A DNA stretch of 27,920 bases, taken from positions 1 to 27,920 of the forward strand of contig QLUB01000006.1 in NCBI GenBank assembly GCA_018725205.1, given 5' to 3'. A program made the position numbers and the translations under genes. This document shows positions 8,430-15,799 of the stretch, one piece after another. Position 1 is the first letter of the stretch. Every line of letters begins with the position of its first letter. The notes beneath the pieces were generated by a model that made no database searches, was not told the DNA's origin, and saw only the letters and a program-made list of their open reading frames with translations. This DNA comes from a candidate division NPL-UPA2 bacterium. Lineage in GTDB: Bacteria; Bacillota; UBA994.

Positions 8430-8446
8430 GTGAATTTGGAATTCAC
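8430..8446. repeat. Inverted repeat between dnaK and dnaJ
   Basis: GTGAATT, three-base spacer, AATTCAC forms a perfect 7-bp palindrome in the 51-base dnaK-dnaJ gap. There is no T-run, so it is not a standard terminator. It could reduce read-through or guide mRNA processing to lower dnaJ relative to dnaK. It resembles the larger palindrome after rpoD (25846-25867). Confidence 0.5.
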
Positions 8447-8472
8447 GCGGTTAACGTTGCGAGGGGTGATAT

Positions 8473-9615
8473 TTGGTCATGGCTAAACGTGACTACTATG
8501 AGGTGCTGGGTGTAGAGCGCTCGGCCGACGAAGGTGACATAAAGAAGGCCTATCGCAAACTTGCCCGGCAGTACCACCCTGATGTTAACCCAGGCGACGC
8601 TTCTGCCGCCGATAAATTCAAGGAGATCACAGAGGCCTACGAGGTCTTAAGCGACGCAGACAAGCGCGCCAAGTACGATCGCTTTGGCCATGCTGCTTTT
8701 GAACAGGGGACGGGCGGGGGCCAGGGTGGCTTTGGCGGTTTTAGCGGCGACTTCGGCGGGTTTGGCGGTGTGGAAGACATTTTTGACATGATGTTTGGCG
8801 GGGGCGGACGGCGTCAGCGCTCGGGACCTGAACGGGGTGTCGACCTCCAGTATGAGCTGGAGCTTGAGTTTGTCGAAGCTGCCCTTGGCAAAGAAGTGGA
8901 AGTCGAAGTGCCGCGCACGGAAAACTGCGATACCTGTAAAGGCAGCGGCGCTAAGCCGGGCACGAAAGCCGAGACCTGCTCCCAATGCAAGGGCACAGGT
9001 CAGGCCAGCTACGTGCAAAATACAATTCTCGGGCGCATCAGTAGCGTTCGCACTTGCGACCGCTGCCAAGGAACAGGCAAAATCATCCCCACACCCTGTG
9101 CTGCCTGCGGTGGGAGAGGGCTCGTACGCAGGCGGCGCAAAGTCACCGTACGGGTACCGGCAGGGGTGGATACCGGCACGCGGCTACGGATGAGTGGTGA
9201 AGGTGAAGCTGGCCTGCGCGGGGGGCCGCCGGGGGACTTGTTCGTCGTCATGCGGGTACGTCCCCATGCGGTGTTTAGGCGCAACGGTGCAGACCTGCTG
9301 CTAGACCTGCATATCTCCTTCCCTAGAGCCGCCCTCGGAGGCAAGGCGCAGGTTCAGTTAATCGAGGAAGAGACCGTGAACTTAGACATCTCACCCGGCA
9401 CCCAGAGCGGCACCGTACAGCGCATCAAGGGGAAGGGCATTGCCAAGCTTGGCAGTGTGTATAGGGGTGATGTGGTTGTGACAGTAATCGTAGACACACC
9501 GAAGAAACTAGGCGCAAAGGAGCGCGAGCTGCTCAAACAGCTGGCCCTAGCCCTAGGCGAACACCTTGATGACGACAAGGGTTTTTTCGGACGCGTGCGG
9601 GACGTGCTGCGTTAG
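8473..9615 (+). CDS. dnaJ: Chaperone protein DnaJ (Hsp40)
   Basis: DnaJ delivers substrates to DnaK and stimulates its ATPase. The J domain (about 5-70) has HPD at residues 35-37. A Gly/Phe-rich linker spans about 80-112. Four zinc-binding CxxCxGxG repeats follow, with Cys pairs at 152/155, 169/172, 195/198 and 209/212, and then the two C-terminal substrate domains. Complete type I DnaJ, 380 aa. The TTG at 8473 is 6 bases after GAGGGG, the best spacing. The classical start, ATG at 8479 giving MAKRDYYEVLG, is equally plausible and 2 residues shorter. Last chaperone gene of the operon, followed by prmA after 11 bases. Confidence 0.97.
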   Translation: MVMAKRDYYEVLGVERSADEGDIKKAYRKLARQYHPDVNPGDASAADKFKEITEAYEVLSDADKRAKYDRFGHAAFEQGTGGGQGGFGGFSGDFGGFGGVEDIFDMMFGGGGRRQRSGPERGVDLQYELELEFVEAALGKEVEVEVPRTENCDTCKGSGAKPGTKAETCSQCKGTGQASYVQNTILGRISSVRTCDRCQGTGKIIPTPCAACGGRGLVRRRRKVTVRVPAGVDTGTRLRMSGEGEAGLRGGPPGDLFVVMRVRPHAVFRRNGADLLLDLHISFPRAALGGKAQVQLIEEETVNLDISPGTQSGTVQRIKGKGIAKLGSVYRGDVVVTVIVDTPKKLGAKERELLKQLALALGEHLDDDKGFFGRVRDVLR

Positions 9616-9626
9616 GGGGTGCAAAA

Positions 9627-10568
9627 ATGAACACCAAGTGGATGGAGATTGTGGTTGTCACATCGCAAGAGGCCAAAGAGGCTGTGGCGGACATGTTGTA
9701 TTGTCGGGGAGCGACCGGTGTCATTGTCGAGGACACCGAGCTTCCGCTTGGCGCGCTCGATAACGAAGATTATGCTCGGCAGCTAGAGCGGGACATTCCC
9801 CTCGAGGAGGTGCGCATCACTGCCTATTTGCCCGTGGGGCCATGCAGTGTAGCTTTAGTCGAGAGTCTGCGTCTAGCGCTCGCTACTTTGGTGGAGTGTA
9901 ACCTAGCCCCTGGCCGGGCAGAGGTAACATGGTCTGAAGTGCAGGAAGAAGATTGGGCTACAGCGTGGAAGGCCTATTTCAAACCCCTGCGTATCGGCGA
10001 TAGGCTGGTAGTTAAACCTTCGTGGGAAGACGTAGAGGCCGCGCCACATGAAGTAATAGTAGAAGTCGACCCCGGCATGGCCTTTGGCACCGGCACGCAC
10101 CCTACTACCGTGATGTGCCTTGTACTCTTAGAAAAACAGAATCTAGCGGGGTGCCGCGTACTCGACTTAGGGTGCGGCTCTGGGATTCTCTCGTTGGCGG
10201 CGGCGAAACTTGGGGCAAGCCGAGTGGTTGCCGCGGATTTAGACCCCATAGCCGTAACAGTGGCAAAAGAGAATGTGCGGCACAATAAGCTTGAGAGCGT
10301 TGTGGAAGTTGTGGAGAGCTCCTTGTTCTCGCGCGTGCAGGGGAAGTTCGACGTGATTGTCGCTAACCTTACCGCGAAAATAATCAGGGAAGCTTTGCCG
10401 GAGGTGCCGTCTTACCTCGCTGCAGGGGGCGTGCTGGTGGCTTCCGGTATCATCAAGGAGAAACTCCCTGCAGTAGTCTCGGCCCTGACTGCACACGGCC
10501 TCGCAGTTCTAGAAGTTGTGTCTGAGGGAGAATGGGTAGCACTTGTGGCCAAAGGCGGGGAAAAGTAG
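9627..10568 (+). CDS. prmA: Ribosomal protein L11 methyltransferase PrmA
   Basis: PrmA trimethylates ribosomal protein L11 using SAM. The signature DPGMAFGTGTHPTT lies at residues 148-161. The SAM-binding Rossmann motif VLDLGCGSG is at 178-186, with the acidic AADLDP strand after it and a DVIVANLTA catalytic segment further on. Length 313 aa, as expected. ATG start with AGGGGGTG just upstream. PrmA followed by RsmE after dnaJ is a standard Firmicute order. The stop codon overlaps the rsmE GTG start by one base. Confidence 0.95.
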   Translation: MNTKWMEIVVVTSQEAKEAVADMLYCRGATGVIVEDTELPLGALDNEDYARQLERDIPLEEVRITAYLPVGPCSVALVESLRLALATLVECNLAPGRAEVTWSEVQEEDWATAWKAYFKPLRIGDRLVVKPSWEDVEAAPHEVIVEVDPGMAFGTGTHPTTVMCLVLLEKQNLAGCRVLDLGCGSGILSLAAAKLGASRVVAADLDPIAVTVAKENVRHNKLESVVEVVESSLFSRVQGKFDVIVANLTAKIIREALPEVPSYLAAGGVLVASGIIKEKLPAVVSALTAHGLAVLEVVSEGEWVALVAKGGEK

Positions 10569-11365
10569 TGCCCCGCTTTTTTCTTAGCCCCATGAATTTA
10601 CGTGACGATGCAAATCCGTCTGACAGCGGAGTTATTACCGGTAAAGAGGCGCATCACCTTATAGCTGTGCATAGGCACGTCGTCGGCGACGTCATCGAGG
10701 TCGTATCTGGGGCCCAGGTCTTTCGCGCCGTCATTACAGGCGTTAGTGCGGGCGAGGTTAGCGTAATGTTCACTGAGCAACTAGTAAGCCCCGAGGCCAA
10801 ACTAGAGGTGACTCTGTTGCAGGGAATGCCTAAGGGGGACAAGCTCGAGTTTATTATCCAGAAGGCGGTAGAACTCGGAGTGGTGCGCGTGATGCCTGTA
10901 GCCTGCAGCCGTTCCATAGCCACGCTTCCCCACGCTAAAGCCGCCGCGCGCGTTACGCGCTGGCAGGCAATTGCGTCGGAGGCAGCGAAACAGAGCGGCC
11001 GCGCCATTGTCCCTGAGATAGGCTTGCCGCTTGATTTCTCCTTAGCGGTAGCTCAGGCGACAGCTTCTTTGAAGCTTGTGGCCTACGAGGTGGATGGCCA
11101 TGGATTGAAAGAAGTCCTGCGGCGCACTAGTGCGGGGGGCAGCATAGGCAGTGTGGTCTGTCTGGTGGGGCCGGAAGGCGGTCTGTCGCGAGACGAAGTA
11201 GATCGCGCGCACGCGTACGGTTTCATCCCCGTTACGCTCGGACCTAGGATTCTCAGGACGGAGACCGCAGCACTTGCTCTGCTAAGCACAGTGATGTATG
11301 AGCTCGGAGACATGGGGGGTCAAAATGACGACGGTGGGGTTTCACACCCTCGGCTGCAAAGTTAA
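10568..11365 (+). CDS. rsmE: 16S rRNA (uracil1498-N3)-methyltransferase RsmE
   Basis: RsmE methylates U1498 in the decoding region of 16S rRNA. It has an N-terminal PUA-like domain and a C-terminal SPOUT knot. Seen: MPRFFLSP at the start, GMPKGDKLEFIIQKAVELG in the middle, and the knot motifs LVGPEGGLSRDEVD and TLGPRILRTETAAL. I use the GTG at 10568, which gives the usual MPRFF start; an earlier in-frame ATG lies inside prmA. The C-terminus runs about 15 residues past the usual family end and overlaps the mtaB start by 41 bases, probably a non-conserved tail. Confidence 0.93.
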   Translation: MPRFFLSPMNLRDDANPSDSGVITGKEAHHLIAVHRHVVGDVIEVVSGAQVFRAVITGVSAGEVSVMFTEQLVSPEAKLEVTLLQGMPKGDKLEFIIQKAVELGVVRVMPVACSRSIATLPHAKAAARVTRWQAIASEAAKQSGRAIVPEIGLPLDFSLAVAQATASLKLVAYEVDGHGLKEVLRRTSAGGSIGSVVCLVGPEGGLSRDEVDRAHAYGFIPVTLGPRILRTETAALALLSTVMYELGDMGGQNDDGGVSHPRLQS

Positions 11366-12644
11366 CCAACAAGAAACAGGCGCGCTCGCGGCCCGCTTTC
11401 AGGCCGCAGGTTTCCAAGCAGTACCCTTTACAGAGCGCGCGGACGTTTATGTAATCAATTCTTGTGCCGTGACCGGCGAGGCCGAGCGCAAGTCGCTTAG
11501 TCTCGCGCGGCGCCAGAAGCGGCGCTACAGCGAAGCGATAGTGGTATTGGCGGGCTGCTTCCCGCAGGTGTCGCTTGAGAAGGCCACAGAGGCGGGCGTA
11601 GACCTACTGGTAGGCAGCAACGACAAAACCAAAATTGTGGAGCTCGTGACAGAGCAGCTACAAGACAGAGGCAGGGCAGTTACTTTGGTCACGCCGTGGT
11701 CTACAGATACTCCCTTTGAGGTGATTTCGGAGGTCTTTAGCTCATCGCGTGTGCGCGCCACTCTGAAAGTCCAGGACGGGTGCGACCAATACTGCGCCTA
11801 TTGCATTATTCCTTATGCCCGAGGCCGGGAGCGTTCGCTCTCGCTCAGCGCAGCGGTAAAGCAAGGGCGAGGCCTTGTCGCGCAAGGGTTTCGTGAGGTG
11901 GTGCTGAGCGGCATTCACCTAGGTGCGTATGGTCGTGACCTTACCCAAGCGACTTCTCTCGCCAACCTAATAGCCGCACTCTCTGATGTAGAGGGCCTGC
12001 AGCGCTTGCGCTTAGGGTCGGTAGAGCCTAACGACATTACCTCTCCCTTGCTGCAGCAGTTTGAGGAGAACAGTAAGCTTTGCGCCCACATTCATCTTCC
12101 TTTGCAGAGCGGCAGTAATGGCGTACTTAGCCGAATGGGGCGACGCTACACGGCGGAGGAATACCTTGCCGTGGTGAGCAGTTTGCGCGAGGCTAGACCA
12201 AACATAGGGATTACGACTGATGTCATGGTTGGTTTCCCGGGTGAGAGCGAAGCCGAGTTCGAGGAGACTATGGCTCTGGTTTCCAAAGTAGGGTTTTCGC
12301 GCTTACATGTCTTTAGGTATTCGCGCCGCGACGGTACGCCTGCCGCCGCGATGCCCTGCCAAATCTCGGCGGCAATAAAGACAAAGCGAGCGGCTACGCT
12401 GCAAGCAGAGTCGTTGGTTCTGGCACTGAAATTTAATCGAGGCTTGATAGGACAACAAATCGAGGTGCTCCTGGAATCTGCGGACGGCGATGAATGCGCA
12501 GGGTACACGACGTCCTACGTTAAGGCGCATCTCCCGCTTAGCGTCGGTACGATAGGCGACATCGTTGCTGCCCGAGTCATCTCGGCCACATCTCTAGGCG
12601 TACAGGTAGCAGGAGTTTGTTGCGTGGAGCAGAATATACAGTAA
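11325..12644 (+). CDS. mtaB: tRNA (N6-threonylcarbamoyladenosine(37)-C2)-methylthiotransferase MtaB
   Basis: MtaB adds a methylthio group to t6A37 of ANN-decoding tRNAs. It is a radical SAM enzyme with two iron-sulfur clusters. The N-terminal MiaB-type domain has Cys at 11, 47 and 78. The radical SAM motif is C153-x3-C157-x2-C160 in DGCDQYCAYCIIPYARG. A TRAM-like C-terminal part follows. The opening FHTLGCKVNQQET is typical of MtaB and not of MiaB or RimO. The ATG at 11325 is preceded by GGGGGGT. The protein has 439 aa. An ATG at 11298 in frame is upstream without a clear binding site. Confidence 0.93.
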   Translation: MTTVGFHTLGCKVNQQETGALAARFQAAGFQAVPFTERADVYVINSCAVTGEAERKSLSLARRQKRRYSEAIVVLAGCFPQVSLEKATEAGVDLLVGSNDKTKIVELVTEQLQDRGRAVTLVTPWSTDTPFEVISEVFSSSRVRATLKVQDGCDQYCAYCIIPYARGRERSLSLSAAVKQGRGLVAQGFREVVLSGIHLGAYGRDLTQATSLANLIAALSDVEGLQRLRLGSVEPNDITSPLLQQFEENSKLCAHIHLPLQSGSNGVLSRMGRRYTAEEYLAVVSSLREARPNIGITTDVMVGFPGESEAEFEETMALVSKVGFSRLHVFRYSRRDGTPAAAMPCQISAAIKTKRAATLQAESLVLALKFNRGLIGQQIEVLLESADGDECAGYTTSYVKAHLPLSVGTIGDIVAARVISATSLGVQVAGVCCVEQNIQ

Positions 12645-12666
12645 CAGAAGAAATGAGGTGAGCGAT

Positions 12667-13008
12667 TTGTCTTGTGTTTTCTGTCGGATTGTAGCGCGGG
12701 AGATCCCCGCCGGTATCCTCTACGAGGACGAGCATGTGGTTGGCTTTCGCGACGTTAACCCCGTAGCTCCCGTGCACATCCTCGTTGTCCCTAAGGTGCA
12801 CGTACCGCGTGTGGATGCGCCGGAAGTGTGCGAGCTTAAGCTTGGCGACCACATTTTCCGCGCTATCAGCGATATCACTCGGCGGGAAGGTCTGCAGGAG
12901 AGCGGTTTCCGCGTCGTCAGCAATGCCGGCAAGGGCGGGGGGCAGACCGTAGACCACCTTCATTTCCATATACTGGCTGGGAGGAGCTTGGCGTGGCCGC
13001 CGGGCTAG
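12667..13008 (+). CDS. HIT family purine nucleotide hydrolase (Hint-like)
   Basis: Small histidine-triad protein of the Hint branch, which hydrolyses AMP-linked phosphoramidates or acyl adenylates. The start LSCVFCRIVAREIPA and the triad HLHFH (His97, 99, 101 of 113 aa) are diagnostic. I favour the TTG at 12667 because GAGGTGAG lies just upstream. A GTG at 12658 overlaps that binding site and would add three residues. It ends two bases before the rpsU promoter and is the last gene of the read-through unit from the chaperone operon. The HIT-rpsU pairing is common in Firmicutes. The true substrate is unknown. Confidence 0.9.
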   Translation: MSCVFCRIVAREIPAGILYEDEHVVGFRDVNPVAPVHILVVPKVHVPRVDAPEVCELKLGDHIFRAISDITRREGLQESGFRVVSNAGKGGGQTVDHLHFHILAGRSLAWPPG

Positions 13009-13010
13009 AG

Positions 13011-13038
13011 TTGACACTGCCTTTTGCTGTGCTATAAT
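13011..13038 (+). promoter_or_regulatory. Sigma-A promoter of rpsU
   Basis: TTGACA (13011-13016), a 16-base spacer and TATAAT (13033-13038) are both perfect consensus hexamers. This is the strongest-looking promoter within the housekeeping block and lies immediately after the HIT stop codon, about 70 bases before rpsU. It gives the ribosomal protein gene its own high expression. Confidence 0.85.
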
Positions 13039-13108
13039 AATAAAAGGCATGGTTTTAAAGTCCGAGACTTCTCCGAGCAGTTGTTAGTGGCGGAGGGAGG
13101 GAAATTTA

Positions 13109-13285
13109 ATGTCAGAAGTTAAGATTCGCAAAGACGAAAGTCTTGACCAAGCGCTGAAACGGTTCAAGCGTCAGTGCCAGAGGTCAGGCGTGCTTTCAGA
13201 AGTGCGTAAGCGTGAGCATTATGAAAAGCCTAGTGTGCGCAGAAAGAAGAAATCCGAAGCAGCGCGTAAGCGCAAGTTCACCTAG
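13109..13285 (+). CDS. rpsU: Small ribosomal subunit protein bS21
   Basis: 58-residue, very basic protein of the 30S subunit, located near the 3' end of 16S rRNA and the anti-Shine-Dalgarno region. The translation begins MSEVKIRKDESLDQALKRFK, then has a CQRSG.L.E.RKREHYEKPS.RRKKKSEAARKRK-type arrangement that is the S21 signature. The ATG at 13109 follows the strong site GGAGGGAGG (13092-13100). Its own promoter lies upstream and a terminator downstream, so it is a monocistronic unit. Confidence 0.96.
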   Translation: MSEVKIRKDESLDQALKRFKRQCQRSGVLSEVRKREHYEKPSVRRKKKSEAARKRKFT

Positions 13286-13314
13286 CTCCCTCTTGCCTTG
13301 GTCACTCTCACGGA

Positions 13315-13341
13315 GGCGTTGCCGGTTGGCAGCGCCTTTTT
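13315..13341 (+). terminator. Rho-independent terminator after rpsU
   Basis: GGCGTTGCC (13315-13323), a GGTT loop and GGCAGCGCC (13328-13336) pair along 9 positions with one G-T wobble, followed directly by TTTTT (13337-13341). It is a canonical intrinsic terminator, 30 bases after the rpsU stop. Confidence 0.9.
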
Positions 13342-13403
13342 GCTGCGTTAATAGTGCTGTAAGCGCGTTTTTCTACATATTTTGCTAGGAGGAGGTGATT
13401 TAC

Positions 13404-13685
13404 GTGGCGAGGTTACGTCGCCTGCTTGACTCGGTGCTTGATCTGCCGCAGGATGTTTTTCTTGACCTGCCGCGCATCACTGTAATTGGCTGTGAAGAGG
13501 TCAGTATAGAGAACCCGCGCGGCGTTCTCCACTTTAGTGATACCGAACTGGTTGTAGAGCTGGCACACAGAGTGTTGCGCATAGCGGGAGAGAATTTATC
13601 GCTGCGCACTATCCAAACAGGCGGAATTGTTGTCACAGGCAAGGTTATCGCGCTAGTCTTTGAGGGAGCCGCCACGCATGACTAA
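13404..13685 (+). CDS. yqfC: Sporulation protein YqfC (YabP/YqfC family)
   Basis: Small protein of the YabP/YqfC family; in B. subtilis yqfC is made in the mother cell under sigma-E, and its molecular role is unclear. Seen: a DLPRITVIGCEEVSIENPRG-like core, GVLHFSDTELVV, and LSLRTIQTGGIVVTGKVIALVFE, the conserved body of the family. The GTG at 13404 is chosen because the perfect binding site AGGAGGTGA is at 13390-13398; an in-frame GTG at 13395 is inside that site. It has 93 aa and appears intact, unlike the next gene, whose start overlaps its stop by 8 bases. Confidence 0.85.
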   Translation: MARLRRLLDSVLDLPQDVFLDLPRITVIGCEEVSIENPRGVLHFSDTELVVELAHRVLRIAGENLSLRTIQTGGIVVTGKVIALVFEGAATHD

Positions 13686-14815
13686 GCTGACGAATTATTG
13701 CACGGGTTTTCTCTTGCTTAAGCTGTCCGGGCAGAACCAAGCCGCGTTCATTAGCGAGTGCGCGCGCCAAGGCATACCGCAATGGGGCGTCCGACATCGT
13801 GGGGGCCATGTACTGCTTTGCTCAACAGTGCGTGGATTTCTCTCTATGCGTAACCCCGCACGGAAACACCGGTGTCAGGTGGAGGTGCTTCGCCGCCGGG
13901 GCCTCCCCTTCTTGTTGCAGCGCGCTAGGCGACGTTTGTTCTTCTCTTTGGGCGCGCTCCTCTTTGCAGGCTTCCTGTGGGTGCTAACAAGCATGGTTTG
14001 GCGAGTGCAGGTGGAGAGGAGCAAACAAGTTGAGACTGCAGATGTCCTGCAAGTTTTGCGTCAAGCTGGCCTTGACTAGGGGTTTGGCGGCATGAGATTG
14101 ACACAGAGCGGGTGTCTACAGCTCTACTAAGGGAGTTTCCGGAACTGGCGTGGGCAGGGGTGCGCCTTAGGGGGAGCTTGGCAGTCGTGCAGTTGGTAGA
14201 TCGCGCCGTGGTTCCCCCCCGCTTACGCTTACCGGGGGACATTGTGGCCGCCCGTGCGGGGATAATTACCCGAATTATTGCTTTTAGCGGCGAAGCAAGA
14301 GTAAAGCCAGGCGATACTGTTGCCGCAGGCCAAGTGCTGCTTAGCGGTGCGACAGCCACAGGAGGCCATGCCAGTGGCTTAGTAGAAGCGCGGGTGTGGT
14401 ATGAGGCGATTGGGTCGATGGAACTTGCGAGGATCGTACACAACGCTACCGGGCGAGTAGCCATACGCGAGTTCGTGCGTCTAGGGGACCGCGAAGTGCA
14501 CCTCTCTGGTCCCCAGCTGCGCCTTACGCGCTGTATGAGGAGGCTATCCTAAAGAGGAATTTGCTGCCCGGTGTCGAACATATCACCGTTACCTTTCGCG
14601 AGGTGATTCGCTCACAGACCGTGCTAAGCGCTAACGCGGCCGAGGCAGCGGCCACTAGAGCAGCGCAGTCTAGGCTACGAGTGAGTCTGCCAAGCGGGGT
14701 TAAAATATCAGATAGTAGGACCGATGTGCGGTGGAGTGACGACAAGACGGCAGTCTATGTACGCGTCCTAGTGGAGACACTTGAAGACATCGCGCAATTC
14801 GTGCCACGGCAATAG
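13678..14815 (+). pseudogene. yqfD: yqfD, sporulation protein, broken by two frameshifts
   Basis: YqfD is a sigma-E-dependent sporulation membrane protein of about 400 aa. Its parts are all here but in three frames. Segment 1 (13678 to about 14073) carries the N-terminal domain, a membrane helix (about residues 80-98, LFFSLGALLFAGFLWVLTSMV) and WRVQVE. Segment 2 (about 14076 to 14510-14521) reads GVWRHEIDTERV, FPELAW and PGDIVAARAGII. Segment 3 (about 14522 to 14815) reads PYALYEEAILKRN, then TFREV and VETLEDIAQF. Both junctions need one extra base to restore the frame. No stop codon occurs inside the segments apart from the shifts, so damage is recent or is a sequencing/assembly error. The first shift is near an AGGGGTTT run, the second near a CCCC run. 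Confidence 0.8.
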
Positions 14816-14824
14816 TGGGAGGGT

Positions 14825-15799
14825 ATGGTAATCGAAGGCAAAGAAGTGAAGCTCATTATCCGCGACAACACCGAGGCGGTCAAGCTTTTCGGCCTGCATG
14901 ACGAGAATCTGCGCGCCATCGAGGTTGCCTTTCCCGTCAGGGTTTTCAGCAAGGACAACGAAATGGTGATAGCCGGACCCGACCAGCATGTCTTTAAGGT
15001 TGAGCAAGTAGTCAAAGGGATGCTCGAGATTTTGCGCAGCGGGGGCGAGCTAGGTAGAGGAGACGTGGCGTATCTTTTGCGTTTGGCGGGGGAAGGACAG
15101 GCCGTGCGCAACGTGTCGCTGGCGAGCGACGTTATTGTGCAAACCACGCGCGGCAAGCAAATTAGGCCCAAGACTGCGGGTCAAAAAAGATACTTGGAGG
15201 CCTTACGCGCGCACGACATTGTTTTTGGCATTGGGCCGGCGGGTACCGGTAAGACTTACCTCGCCATGGCGCATGCGGTAGCCGCGCTAAGAGCGCGGGA
15301 GGTGAGCCGCCTAGTGCTCACCCGTCCGGCGGTCGAGGCAGGGGAGAGTCTGGGCTTCTTGCCGGGCGACATGCAAGACAAAGTAGATCCGTATCTGCGT
15401 CCCTTGTATGACGCGCTGTATGATATTATGGGCGTCGAGACATTTGCCAAAAACATGGAAAAGGGCATCATCGAGGTTGCCCCGCTCGCCTACATGCGCG
15501 GGCGCACGCTCGACGATGCCTATGTCATCCTCGATGAGGCACAAAACACGACACCCGAGCAGATGAAAATGTTTCTCACTCGCCTAGGATTTGGGTCGCG
15601 AGCCGTGGTGACAGGTGATCTAACGCAGGCAGACCTGCCGCGCAGTAAAGTGTCTGGGTTAATGGACGCCAAGCGAGTGTTGACCGATATCGAGGGGATA
15701 GCCTTCGTCTACCTCTCACACACCGATGTCATCCGCCATGCTCTCGTACAAAAAATAATCCAAGCCTATGAGGCTAACACCACACAGGAAGGTGGGTAA
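14825..15799 (+). CDS. phoH: PhoH family ATPase
   Basis: PhoH-like proteins are cytoplasmic P-loop ATPases related to the helicase core and often linked to RNA processing; the exact role is unknown. Walker A GPAGTGKT is at residues 137-144 and Walker B with DEAQN at 237-241. An N-terminal region of about 120 residues resembles the KH-like part of Firmicute PhoH. The ATG at 14825 follows GTGGGAGGGT. Its 324 aa is normal. It stands upstream of pgpH and ybeY as in most bacteria; the phoH-ybeY link suggests rRNA maturation. Confidence 0.95.
   Translation: MVIEGKEVKLIIRDNTEAVKLFGLHDENLRAIEVAFPVRVFSKDNEMVIAGPDQHVFKVEQVVKGMLEILRSGGELGRGDVAYLLRLAGEGQAVRNVSLASDVIVQTTRGKQIRPKTAGQKRYLEALRAHDIVFGIGPAGTGKTYLAMAHAVAALRAREVSRLVLTRPAVEAGESLGFLPGDMQDKVDPYLRPLYDALYDIMGVETFAKNMEKGIIEVAPLAYMRGRTLDDAYVILDEAQNTTPEQMKMFLTRLGFGSRAVVTGDLTQADLPRSKVSGLMDAKRVLTDIEGIAFVYLSHTDVIRHALVQKIIQAYEANTTQEGG

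Noticed and set aside
13345..13390. Sigma-E promoter for yqfC
   Set aside because: A CATATTTT element (13376-13383) resembles a sigma-E -10, but no matching -35 is found at the right distance, so it is too weak to list.
14060..14090. Programmed -1 frameshift in yqfD
   Set aside because: No X-XXY-YYZ slippery heptamer with a downstream hairpin was seen, a second shift follows at about 14510-14522, and the family is not known to use recoding.
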